NCBI RefSeq assembly: GCF_015706575.1
Contig: NW_024037062.1
Coordinates: forward strand, 2,290,811 to 2,354,810
DNA from: Patiria miniata
Taxonomy: Eukaryota; Echinodermata; Asteroidea; Valvatida; Asterinidae
Direction of reading: 5' to 3'
Length of the DNA stretch: 64,000 nucleotides
Under the pieces are notes generated by a model that was not told the origin of the DNA, searched no databases, and was given only the letters and a program-made list of their open reading frames with translations. The position numbers and the translations under genes are program-made. Shown piece by piece: positions 54,501 to 63,180 of this stretch; position 1 is the first letter of the stretch; the number at the start of each line of letters is the position of its first letter.

Positions 54501-56736
54501 TGAGGCGTCCGGCTGTCGTGCCCGACCGAACCATGCACTCTCGGCTGCCCGGATTAAGCAACCGCAAGGCAAGTACTCCCTCCTTAGGATCTACCAACGT
54601 TCTTGCAAGAATCAAGCCTTTTTGCGCCAACTCACTACCTCCTTCAATCGGTTCTATAATCCCCAGGTCACCTGATTCGAAATCACGGGTCACTCTTCCT
54701 TGAACAAGAGCTTCATGTCCGGGCGGAATGACAGTCGTTTCTGCCACAACCACCCTGGCATGCAAGGTAGTTCCCCATCTAGTTGTGCACCGTATGTGTT
54801 CTCCGTGAAGCAAAAGTTCACACTTGTTGAAATCCAGTGTCCCTCCAGTTGGGAGCAGAAAGTCCATCCCGAGTATGCCTTTGGTTTTGACTTTGGCAAT
54901 GACTGCCCGTACTGGGCACGCTGTCCTTCCAATACGCAAGTCCATGTTTGCCACACCTACTGTTTCCATGACACTACCGTCTGCCTGCACGACTCGGATG
55001 CCATCCTGCTCCAACGGTGGGCGTCTCTCTGTCGGTATCTGATAGTAAACCTCCTCCGAGATTATTGTGTCCGTCGTTCCGGTATCCACCAGGAACGGGA
55101 TAGTGACTGACCGAAACTCTCCTTGTACGTAAAGTCCCTGCTTTGGAACAATCAATGGTGCAAATATTTCTCTTTTGTCGTCAGGGTTGAGATGAGTTTT
55201 GTCCTGTTGAACTTCTGAGCCCATTGTCGGTTGACCCTTCTGTTCGCCCAGCCTTCTCTTGGGTCGCAGAGCCGGCTGGCGGCCGTTTCCCGAGCGCCTC
55301 TGTGCAGGGGTAGTTGGGTTTGGGCAATCCTTTGCAAAATATCCCTTTCCTTGGCACCCGTAACACCTGTCATCCGGGTTGGCTATCCTACGCGGCCTCG
55401 GGTGGTATATGCGTGTGTCTCTTCTCTTTTCAGGCTGAGGTGACTTTTCCTTAGTTGCCTGCTCGTCTCTCATATTCTTGTAGTATTGCTTCAGATGGTC
55501 GACCACATCAGCTATGATGGTGTCCCGGTACTCCTCCTCATCTCGCCCCATACATCGTTGTTCCTCAATCCGTTCAAAATTCTCCGTCGCCAGCGCCGCA
55601 CGAACGGCGTCATTCAGAGAAGACGGCCTTGACCGGAAAACTCCCTCCCGAATGCTCTGGCTGGCGATTGCGTCTGAAAAATGCCCACGAGCCAATCTAT
55701 CCCTACTGTCTTCCGTTAACTCCGGATATGATAGGGTAGCCAACTCGCGGACTGCTTCTCCAAGTTCCTGTAAAGTCTCCTTTGGGCCTTGGCGACGGTT
55801 TCTCAGTTCCATAAGGAAGTTCTCAGCCATCTGCCCCGGCCCAAAACGTGTATCGAGTAGTCCAATTAGTTCAGTATACTTGTATCGCCGGGCTTGTCCT
55901 TCCCCTTGGCGATTAGTCAAAATTTTCACAGCGGATCCTTGCAAACTTGCGGCCAGGAACGCTGCAGCTTCTTCATCATTCCAGCCATTTACTCGCCTAC
56001 AAGACTCGAAGTGTTCCCTGTAATCTATCCAGGGCTGTTTTCCGCTGAATCGATCCGGAACAATATTAGGTCGTTTGGCTTTTCCTCCAAATCGGTCCTG
56101 CCACTCTTGTGACGATTGAATCCGCTCCTCTCTCTTCAATGGCCACGGGGTGCTAGGAGAGGTTGGCCTGCCCTCCATCACATCACCGTGTTTGTCGTTT
56201 GTGGGGGTGGCGCCTCCACTCTCTGGAGAGCCCTCCACCGGAGGCGTTATAGGTCCTCCACAATCAGTAGTCGGATGTGTCTGTGCCGTCAACTGTGGTT
56301 GTGGCAAGTATGTTGTATTCTTCATCATCGTTCTCATCGGTGTAGATGTGTTCCGGCCTGTCTCCGTACCGGTTCGCTGCATCTGTTTTACGCGCCCAAA
56401 CATGGAACCATAACCAGAGGTCTCCATGTCACGCGTTAAGTCATACTTAAATTTGATTTCCTTGTCATCCATCTCGGGCCTTTTGTGTATCCACCCACGT
56501 TGGTGGTGTTCCTCTTCCGGAGACCCCTGGGATTGAGACAGAAATTGCCCCAACCGGGTCTCGGCACGTTCCTTTTCTCTTATCGAGTTTGCCAACTGAT
56601 CCTCTTTCAGTTGGACTTCCATACGCAGTAGGTCAATTTCCTCCTGCAATATCGGCACAGGACGCTCGCCTGTGAGGGTACCTGTGCTTTCTCTCTGTTT
56701 ACTGCTCATCTCGTCCGAACACTTGGCCTTGGCCAT
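51571..56736 (-). CDS. Gag-Pol polyprotein of the Gypsy element
   Basis: One 1721-residue frame without a gag/pol shift. Gag: a coiled-coil-like N-terminus (about 30-65), a retrotransposon-gag core (about 220-400) and a zinc knuckle at 458-471 reading C-x2-C-x4-Y-x4-C, with Tyr replacing the usual His. Protease: DTG at 551-553. Reverse transcriptase: about 830-1030, with LDLASGYWQI near 917 and YLDD at 980-983. RNase H: D1127, E1170 and D1195. Integrase: H1380, H1387, C1417 and C1420 of the zinc site, then D1449, D1509 and E1545 with 35 residues between the last two. A GPY/F-type module WEGPYLI lies at 1686-1692. There is no chromodomain. It would assemble particles, copy the RNA and integrate the DNA. 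The ATG is the first in the frame and lies about 230 bp inside the 5' LTR. Confidence 0.95.
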   Translation of the reverse strand: MAKAKCSDEMSSKQRESTGTLTGERPVPILQEEIDLLRMEVQLKEDQLANSIREKERAETRLGQFLSQSQGSPEEEHHQRGWIHKRPEMDDKEIKFKYDLTRDMETSGYGSMFGRVKQMQRTGTETGRNTSTPMRTMMKNTTYLPQPQLTAQTHPTTDCGGPITPPVEGSPESGGATPTNDKHGDVMEGRPTSPSTPWPLKREERIQSSQEWQDRFGGKAKRPNIVPDRFSGKQPWIDYREHFESCRRVNGWNDEEAAAFLAASLQGSAVKILTNRQGEGQARRYKYTELIGLLDTRFGPGQMAENFLMELRNRRQGPKETLQELGEAVRELATLSYPELTEDSRDRLARGHFSDAIASQSIREGVFRSRPSSLNDAVRAALATENFERIEEQRCMGRDEEEYRDTIIADVVDHLKQYYKNMRDEQATKEKSPQPEKRRDTRIYHPRPRRIANPDDRCYGCQGKGYFAKDCPNPTTPAQRRSGNGRQPALRPKRRLGEQKGQPTMGSEVQQDKTHLNPDDKREIFAPLIVPKQGLYVQGEFRSVTIPFLVDTGTTDTIISEEVYYQIPTERRPPLEQDGIRVVQADGSVMETVGVANMDLRIGRTACPVRAVIAKVKTKGILGMDFLLPTGGTLDFNKCELLLHGEHIRCTTRWGTTLHARVVVAETTVIPPGHEALVQGRVTRDFESGDLGIIEPIEGGSELAQKGLILARTLVDPKEGVLALRLLNPGSRECMVRSGTTAGRLTPVVERDVLQAHAVEPGDENKDVHVPGHLEDLWKRSVENLDPCYHYAVARLLTDFADVFSEGDHDIGRNDWVKHHIDTGETRPVRQRPRRQPLCKQQEIDRQVQDLLKRGLITPSDSPWASNVVLVRKKDGSQRFCVDYRGLNETTIKDAYPVPRIDDTLDALSGARWFSTLDLASGYWQIELDEDAKQKSAFVVRGGLYSWRVMPFGLCNAPATFERLMERVVSGLQWETLLVYLDDVIVYGRSVMEEIQRLREVLQRFRLAGLKLKAKKCFLFKETVKYLGHVVSPAGVSTDPDKIEAIKSWPTPTDVKGVRSFLGLASYYRRFIKGFADVARPLHRLTEKSREFLWDDSCEVAFVTLKNHLQEAPIFAYPDPTGDFVLDTDASGESIGAVLSQIQEGEERVIAYASRTLSRPERNYCVTRRELLAVVFYLKHFKQYLYGRKITIRTDHAALRWLVNFKDPEGQVARWLQVIGEYNYEIIHRPGKKHGNADSLSRKPCSQCGLADDVKTEVGAKAEVTDVLSGEDSVVREEKMVTRLLQMEPTITLKDIAEAQLRDPTLCGIVNCKTGSEERPDWSYAQARGIVGKIYWGQWERLEIRDSVLCRRWESHDGRDIEWKVILPREYREVVLEELHAGVTSGHFGVERTLAKVRTRYYWAGMAADVRSFCRRCLRCAQRKSPPRKRRAPLQQHQVDMPMDRVALDLVGPLPESESGNKWILVIGEYFTKWMESYALPDSTAETVAKAFVENFVCRFGVPRELHSDQGRNFESEVFAEMCKILGIEKTRTVAYNPKSDGLVERFNRTLLNTVSMMIDPTKHQKDWDKQLAFATCAYRSVPQESTGETPNMLMLGREVRLPVDLTTQTIAVEGRGPNTDYAENLRHQMQTAHDRARQKLGTSARHQKKTYDKRTAGTGLEEGQFAWLYVHAKKKGVSPKLTSRWEGPYLILTKLSDVTYRIQKKPRGKMQVVHFDRLKP

Positions 56737-56946
56737 TCAGTGTCAGCGTCCTGAGAATTATCCTTCCAAGTCCTCCGCAAAAATCGGAGTGTCCAACTTT
56801 GTCTAATCACTCGCAACACTTGATCAACTCCAAATTTGATTATGCAATCAAGATAAGTTATCAGTCTGTTTACACGTACGCTCGTAAAGAGGTCAGTGCA
56901 CACACACAAAAATGTTCCCAGCGTCCAGTAACAAGCTGAGCATACA

Positions 56947-56965
56947 AATCCCACCGCTGCCACCA
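56947..56965 (-). other. Primer binding site, leucine tRNA type
   Basis: The plus-strand 19-mer aatcccaccgctgccacca, two bases inside the 5' LTR, reads as the last 16 bases of a tRNA plus CCA. It is identical to my recollection of the 3' end of animal leucine tRNA (AAG type, ending AATCCCACCGCTGCCA). The minus-strand complement would therefore pair with that tRNA to prime first-strand synthesis. Confidence 0.8.
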
Positions 56966-57190
56966 TTTGTGGCGGATTTTACTATTGCCAGGTCGGTTGT
57001 CCTCGGCGAACACTCGCGGGTAAGGCGAGTAACCCTAACAGCGCCGAGGTGCAGGTCCGTTCGGTTGGAAATATACCACCACGTATACTCAGTCTACTCA
57101 CTGATCGCTGACTTCCAGACAGCCAATACAGACTGACAAACATGTAAAAATTACTGTGACGCAATGACAAAAGAAAGAAGGTTTCACTGA

Positions 57191-57201
57191 TTTATTTTAT
57201 T
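57191..57201 (-). terminator. Polyadenylation signals of the Gypsy LTR
   Basis: Two overlapping AATAAA hexamers (AATAAAATAAA on the minus strand). The functional copy for 3' end formation is the equivalent in the 3' LTR at 49118-49128. Confidence 0.6.
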
Positions 57202-57453
57202 AGATCAATTATTATGATTAGAGTGATTTACTTGTGAATAAGCCCTAATAGCGCCTCAAGTGATTACTATGGCGCCTCTAGTGAGTGTATAGCGCCTCCA
57301 GTGAGTGTATAGCGCCTCCGCCGCCACTAGTTTGCACTTATCCACCACGCAAGTGCCGCATTTATGCACTTCTAAATGTCGCGCACAGTTGTTCCCTCGG
57401 CAACGCCTCTCGTCTCCTCGGGCCTCAAAGGGGTAGGCTCCTCGTGAGCCTGG

Positions 57454-57459
57454 TTTATA
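57454..57459 (-). promoter_or_regulatory. Candidate TATA box of the Gypsy LTR
   Basis: TATAAA in CCATATAAACCAGG on the minus strand. It lies about 260 bp upstream of the AATAAA pair, as expected for U3 ahead of R. The same box exists in the other LTR at 49381-49386. Confidence 0.6.
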
Positions 57460-57837
57460 TGGAGCGTGTAACTCCTCGATGAGTCCCAACGCCTCCACCG
57501 CTACCTACAGCAGCCCTGCGCCTCAGTGCTCGGACCGACGCCTCAGTAGATGTACGCTCGCTAGCGTACGTCGTCCCTCGAGGCGTCCGGCCAACAGTCG
57601 CGCCTATGGCTCCGCTATATGCCCCACGCTAAAGGTAGGTAGGCACATATACTTACTGCAGTACGCCCTTTCGCCTCCTTGGATTGACGCTCCGGTAGCT
57701 TGGTTGGTCCTTCCCGCACGAGTAGCGTTCACCAACTGACTAGCCCGCTGGCGGCGACAAACCAATCTCGCGTCTATCGCTTTCTATGGCGCGCCAAGTC
57801 AAAACAAATTATGTCAATTGCTCAAATGTTACACTAT

Positions 57838-58492
57838 TATAGTGGCAATTATTAAAACTGCAGCCATTCTTGATGTCCTTGAGGGCCAAGTTTTGATGGT
57901 CTGCTTTTAAAAGACCTTTTTCCTTCAGCAGCCATCTTGAGGTTTTTTTTACCCATGTAGATCACTGTAGAACCAAATTATGCACCTCAAAGATGGCTGT
58001 ATTGCAAAAGATCTATTGCTTGAAATTAAAAACAAAGGGTCCAAGAAAATAATATAACACTGGAGCATATTAGCAAACACCGATTCCTCTGAAATGTATG
58101 AGACATATCCCTTTTTAGTAAAACTGTTTTTCGAGTCACACCTTTTTTTTTAACTTTAAAATGTTTCATGCTTTTCCAGACAACTGAGGGTGCTGTTGCT
58201 GTGATGTCACTGTCGGAACACACTCTTCAAAGAACCCCAAATTCTGCTTATTAAAACATTCGTGCAAAGTGTGCTCATTGTCTTACTGTTAAAAATTGAA
58301 ATATCAATAAACCAATGAAAGTAGAAGTTAAATTATGAAATAATTATGAATATTTACTTATTTCTATGATAGTTTGGCAGTAAGAAGCCTTCCAAACAAG
58401 AACAAGAAGGACTGGTTTTGAGTTTAGTAAAGAGCCTAGTTAGTTTCCTGGTCCCTCAGCATTCCAATGTGTTCACTGATCAAATCAATCAG
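57838..58492. other. Spacer right of the Gypsy element
   Basis: AT-rich. Short inverted similarity (gcagccattcttga, agatggctg) occurs between 57850 and 58000. No gene recognised. Confidence 0.45.
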
Positions 58493-58717
58493 CTAATAAC
58501 ATTTCTTCTTTTCTTGTCGTGTGCCATGGCATGGAGCTGCTCCATGGTCAGGGCCACTTTCACCAAATGCTGCTTCTTTGTCTGGGAATTCTTCATCAAG
58601 GGATGATACCAGGCATGGAGGGGTCATCATGGGATGCTCACCCAGAATCTTGTCCACATCCTTAAAAAGACCAGAAGATGGGTCTACATAGTGTGTCACT
58701 GCTTTCCATCCCTGTTC
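58493..58717 (-). pseudogene. Myb/SANT-like protein fragment
   Basis: Right after an AG at 58719-58718 (CCCATAG) the frame reads EQGWKAVTHYVDPSSGLFKD, VDKILGEHPMMTPPCLVSSL, an acidic Ser-rich stretch and GTRQEKKKCY, then stops. The pattern W-hydrophobic, F-x2-VDKILG-x2-P, then P-x-x-V-x-S, matches the region following the Myb/SANT-like DNA-binding domain in MSANTD proteins, including Harbinger accessory proteins. The DNA-binding helices should lie in an upstream exon that I did not find. Confidence 0.4.
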
Positions 58718-58720
58718 CTA

Positions 58721-60293
58721 TGGGAGGATGCTTTAATGCCGGGAGAGAAAGGGCTTGGTTACTGATAATTGGGAAAATGCAATTATAAAGCATGACTCAG
58801 CTTCGAAACCTTTTTTAGTGTTTCATGAATGTTAAAACAATTCTTGCAAGGGGTATTGGTCGTAATTATTTGATAAAGACAATGAGTTCAAGTAACGCCT
58901 TTAAGTTTGGCATTGTGCACCTGGTGGAGACTGCCAGAGACTGATGATACAAGGTTTAGAGGGGAATCTTGGGGAGGGGGTTAGGGGTTGATACTTTCCC
59001 CGACAATTTTTTTTTGCAGTTGTAGAGCCTCACCAGTTGACAATGAAAGTTCAAATTATCAGCAAAAAGATCTGGAGAAATCATTTTTTTTTTAATTCCA
59101 AGTGGAGAACAAATGAAAACGACTGTTTTAAAAACAATATAGATGTACATGTACGTCCCCATTTCCTGCACTGAAAATTAAATTTCAAAAAATTGAGAGT
59201 GCCCCTAGTGCTGCTTAAGGTCCAATCCTGACTGATTCCCCAAATTCAACCTGCTTATATTCAAGGAGGTGTCAACCTTGCAAATGTGTCAAGAAATATC
59301 AGAATATCACTTTGAAGTGTCATATTTGTTTTTTAAGCTGAATGTCAAACCATGGTCGAACAGTGTTTTATTGAGTCTTGCAACCTTATTTGCTTATAGG
59401 AATGGGGTTCTAAAGATTACCGATCACTGGATTTGGAAAACAGTCACATCAGTAATTCATAAATATGATAATCATGATAATTAGGGCATATCAGCAGGTA
59501 GGCTAGGCCTACACGTCAATGTTAAAAATTGTGGAAAGAATGTTGCATTCTGATGCTGCTTTTTTCTTTATATATCATCTCAATGAACGTCAGTCATTGC
59601 AAAAATGATAACAAGAGTATTAAGACAAAAATCTGAGATAAAGAAACATTTCCAATTTTGTCAGGAAATGGGCCTAGCTAAAACCTGGCTTAAACTAGCT
59701 AAGTTACTGAGAAAAAGTTCTTGAGACCATACTGCTACTAGACATGATCATTACTTTGTACACAACCGCTGAAGTAGAGTCAGATTGCAACATTGTTTCC
59801 AAAATTGCTAAAATTAATGTTTGTGCCTAAAATAATGCCCCCCCCCCCTCTTTGCGTACACAACCTATTGTAAATATGCACACAAAATGCAGCGACGTAC
59901 CGCGGCGCCGGCGCCGGGTACACACGGTACGTTGCCAAAATAGGCCCTAAATTTAAATGTAGGCTGCAAGCCGTCATGAATGTAGAACCATTATTGCTAC
60001 AAATGACAGAAAGTATTAAAAATTCTATTGCTCTAAGCTACTTACACTTAAAATGTTGGTTCTCCCCCAGCAGAAGCGCGTAGTAGTAGCGTCGTTATAA
60101 TACGTGAGGAGTTTTTGTCGCCATTTTGTTTTATGCCAGAAGTAAACTCTTCTTGTGGCTTGAAATTCGTGACGTTGAAACCGCAGCCGCAGCCGCAGCA
60201 AACAATTCGGACACGTCTAGAAAATGGCCGCCCTTAGCAACACCGTAGCAACAGCCGAAGCCGCAGCCGAAGCCGGTAATTTGAACACAGCCT
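58721..60293. other. Spacer with a small GC-rich hairpin
   Basis: Mostly AT-rich without genes. A C run at 59838-59848, and a GC-rich self-complementary stretch (ggcgccggcgcc) near 59904. At about 60178-60295 lies a GC-rich ccgcagc/gccgaag repeat with fold-back character, related in pattern to 48163-48290. Confidence 0.45.
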
Positions 60294-60430
60294 AATTCAC
60301 ACAACGTTTTGCAAAAGATTTTATTTAAATTCTAGCGCACGCCATATTTTTTCAGATAAATGTATGAGAATGTTCGCAGGGAGTACAAATTAAAAAAGTG
60401 CTGTACAATATAGAAATTTAACATTTAATC
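60294..60430. repeat. Inverted copy of 32783-32912
   Basis: Reverse complement similarity from acgttttgcaaaagatttt to tttaacatttaat (for example gagaatgttcgcaggg against ccctgcgaacattctc). Part of the mosaic of repeats shared with the 33-kb region. Confidence 0.7.
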
Positions 60431-60489
60431 ATGTCATGCAAGCCACCGAGCCAGTGAACTTGCCAGTTAAGCACAGTCTCTTTAGTCTG

Positions 60490-60808
60490 TCATAGTAGGT
60501 TTTGCCCTTTCACCGACGTTTAAATACTGTATACTCAGTATGTTACCTCCCGAGTGAAAGTTGGAAAGAATCACTCGGCTGGGACTCGATCCCACGACCT
60601 CTTGCTTTCTAGTGCAGATGTCTTACCACTCAACCACCGAGCTAACGGGATCGGTTGGCTGATTCGAATCCGATGTACTAGCAGCAGGTACCGCATACAA
60701 TATTATAAGATGGAATTTTGCGCCGGGGTAATACAAATCAAATTAGGTTTTGCCCTTCACCGACGTTTAAACACTGTATACTCAGTGTGTTACCTCCCGA
60801 GTAAGGGA
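60490..60808 (-). mobile_element. tRNA-derived insertion (SINE-like) with 8-bp target duplication
   Basis: A 319-bp insertion flanked by ttagtctg (60482-60489 and 60809-60816). The paralogous site 33422-33429 has one copy and no insert. On the minus strand it contains an A box TAGCTCGGTGG (60644-60634) and a B box GATCGAGTC (60591-60583), with a tRNA-like anticodon arm (loop with CTA). A 58-bp sequence (ttgccctttcaccgacgttt...) occurs as a direct repeat at 60497-60555 and 60745-60802, framing the tRNA module, which is unusual for a SINE. No coding capacity. Confidence 0.7.
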
Positions 60809-60985
60809 TTAGTCTGGTTCTGTGGCGTCGTTAGGGAGTCTTTCGTCAAGAAACCGAACGGGCACTCGCGGCGCAGACGTCCGTGACTACACCGAGCACA
60901 GTATCCGTATCACGCAGTATGGACCGTACGAGTTCACGTTACGTAGGGCTAGCTACGTACGTAGGCGAGGCGGCGCGTTCAAGTT
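60809..60985. repeat. Interspersed repeat, right half of the interrupted copy
   Basis: Matches 33422-33540 (ggcgtcgttaggg, tacaccgagcac, ggaccgtacgagttcacg, gggctagctacgtacgtagg), with about 30 extra bases (tttcgtcaagaaaccgaacg region) absent from the 33-kb copy. Confidence 0.75.
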
Positions 60986-61904
60986 GGAGCGACTCTCGAC
61001 ACGTTATCTTGAAAACCAAAAACTATGTCTTCTTAAAATGAAAAGTTATTGGTAAAATATGTGGGTTTTTTTGGTCTGGAATCGGGCCGAGTCCTCAAGA
61101 TTGTCGAGTCCTCATTGTTCGAATCCGAGTCCGAGTTTATGTCCCACTATCCAAAGGAGACGAGGCAGGAACACAGACTCTTTTTTTGTGTGACTATGGC
61201 AGTAGTTCAATTTGTGTTTATCACATAATCTAAGATGAAAAGATGAATACATGCCGAGTCAAAAAGAAAGTGACCATATGATAAAAAAAGAAATGGCATG
61301 CTTCATTTTGTAAAAAATATAATTGGGATAAAGAACATGTTTTTTAGTAGTAACTGTGAAAATTTCACTTAATTTGCATACTCTATTCCCAAGTCGTGTC
61401 TATTTTAATTAAGAGATCACGAAATTCAGCTGTCCACCACAAACACTAATTTAACGGTCTACGAATTGATGAATATCCATTATTAAATATAATGAAACAA
61501 AAAAAACGTTTTCCCGCTTCCACGAATAAAGGAAAAATTGAAAAGGAAAATTGAAAAAAAATCACCAATATTTCTGGGGAAAAAGAGTTGAATTGTTTTC
61601 CATATTCAAAACACAAAATCTGACGGTAAAAATAATGTTTCAGTCTTGATTCATATGATTTAAATCTCAGTTGTATTTGGAATCAATGAGGATGGCTATA
61701 AAGTGCTTGTTTCAACAGACCAGCCCACAATAAAAACGAGACTAAGAGGAGCAATGGTTGTTGGACTATGCCTCACTCACTAGAAAGTGAAGAGAGACAT
61801 GTCTATTAGCATCACACTGCAGTCACATTTGCCCTAAACTGATTCTTTACTTCACCCTAAAAGGGCCGGGGGCGGAATCCGCCCACTCACTTTTTGGCTG
61901 GTTT

Positions 61905-63180
61905 CGACTTTTGTAATTTTGTAATTGTGCGTCTGGCACAATGAGGGAGTGAGGGAGTGATGGTCATGTATCTGGAACATGTAAACGCTTTTTAATTAGT
62001 GCAAGCAGACTTATGACCAGCGTGGCAGCTCATGCACGATGTCGATATCGCTGTAGTGTGTGGTCCGACGTTACCGTTTTCTCTGACTTTTGTCTTGACT
62101 ATCCAAATGTTGTGCGTTCAATAGTATTTTTGACATGTCTGGGATGTTTTTCTTTATCTGTCGAAATAGCTTCTTGAAGTAAAAAAATTACACCACAAAT
62201 GTGATACGAAAGATCAAACTAAAGAAAATAGTACGGACTAAAATACATAATTTTGAAGTTGATCGTGTGCTACTTCATTCAATTTGTTCTGCGATCATGG
62301 ATGCACCCGCCATCAGTAGTACCGATCGATAATAGCGCGGCGGCGACATGCAAATGGGGGGACTCAAATGCGTCCCTGTAAGGGCGGGCAAGATAGAGGG
62401 CGACCGTTTATATGTTACTTGTCGTTGCAAGCACTCATCTTAGCATCCTAGGATCATTTTGTTGCTAGAGACTCTGGGTTGCGGAAAAAGACCCATTACT
62501 ATTTCTTTCTTTTTTTATTAAAATGGGATTTGGCACAAACCTGTTCTCGAAACAATCGCACATTTTTCCTCAGGTGACGTTTCTTGCTCTGTGGAGGGAC
62601 CTCTCGGGATGGAAGATGGTCGCATCCCGGATGAACGCATCACAGCTTCGTCTTTTTGGCGAAACCTCGCTAAGCACGCCCCACCCAGGGCCAGGCTTAA
62701 TATTCAAGGTAAGCATTTGTATTTGAGACTAACCACGTTATAATTCGTACAGCCATTTAAAAGAAAAGACAGTTGTTTAACCCTAAAAGGGCCGGGCGAA
62801 ATCCGCCCCCCCCCCTCAACTTTTTCCGCGATATAGCCTTGAAACAAAAAGTTCGCAACCCGAGCTGTTCTGATTTTTTTAGCTACGAGCCTTGTGCATC
62901 TTTTGATACCAAAAACATTAAAAAACATTCCGACTCAAACTGAATTTCCCCATGAACGCAGTGTACACAAAGCATTCGTGCATATGAATAATTAATAAGC
63001 CATAATTTCAAAATCCTTTGACCTATAGTCATGAAATTTCTTGGGTATGTTCATGATAAGTTGTTCTATGCATGTACTGAGTTTCAAAGTTTTTCGTCAC
63101 TGGATGGCCGACATCTTAGGGGGGGACGCAAAATCTGCCCCCCCCCTCCCCTTGGCTGAGAGATGGTCAAAATAACCTGG
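61905..63180. repeat. Duplicated block carrying an F5/8C exon, copy 2
   Basis: Direct paralogue of 44455-46090 without the MITE, preserving the empty site near 62780. The shared region extends about 670 bp before and 470 bp after the exon, so intron sequence was duplicated with it. Confidence 0.8.
62574..62708 (+). CDS. F5/8 type C (discoidin) domain exon, copy 2
   Basis: Again 135 bp, acceptor ttttcctcag (ending 62573), donor GTAAGC at 62709, phase 1 on both sides. It reads DVSCSVEGPLGMEDGRIPDE, RITASSFWRNLAKHAPPRAR and LNIQ. Differences from copy 1 cluster in the loop after SFW, while the framework is constant and the frame stays open. That pattern is compatible with selection. It is either a tandem-duplicated domain of one gene or two paralogous genes. 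Confidence 0.75.

Larger units (their letters stand above)
48895..57833 (-). mobile_element. Complete Ty3/Gypsy LTR retrotransposon with an extra zinc-finger ORF
   Basis: 8.9-kb element: two 866-bp LTRs, primer site, one gag-pol frame, an in-frame pol tail behind a TAG, and a third frame (ORF3). It is flanked by ctat at 48891-48894 and 57834-57837 (4 bp, or 5 bp allowing for edge ambiguity). Transcription would run from right to left. The LTRs look identical over their whole length, so insertion was recent. Integrase, RNase H, RT and protease all keep their catalytic residues. The element may be close to functional. Confidence 0.95.
56968..57833 (-). repeat. 5' LTR of the Gypsy element
   Basis: Identical by eye to 48895-49760. 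Minus-strand order: a U3 region with a cgctagcg palindrome near 57565, TATAAA at 57459-57454, GGCGC-containing short repeats at about 57325-57249, then overlapping AATAAA signals at 57201-57191, and a possible GTGAGT donor at about 57101-57096. With start near 57425 and cleavage near 57170, R would be about 250 nt and U5 about 200 nt. Confidence 0.95.

Noticed and set aside
51690..56439. Antisense and offset frames of up to 169 codons across the gag-pol region
   Set aside because: They are shadows of the long pol frame, with no domain of their own.
56706..56966. 86-codon upstream frame starting within the primer site and overlapping the gag start
   Set aside because: No motif. Its ATG is a by-product of the primer-site sequence. 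It could influence translation, but nothing in the sequence shows that.
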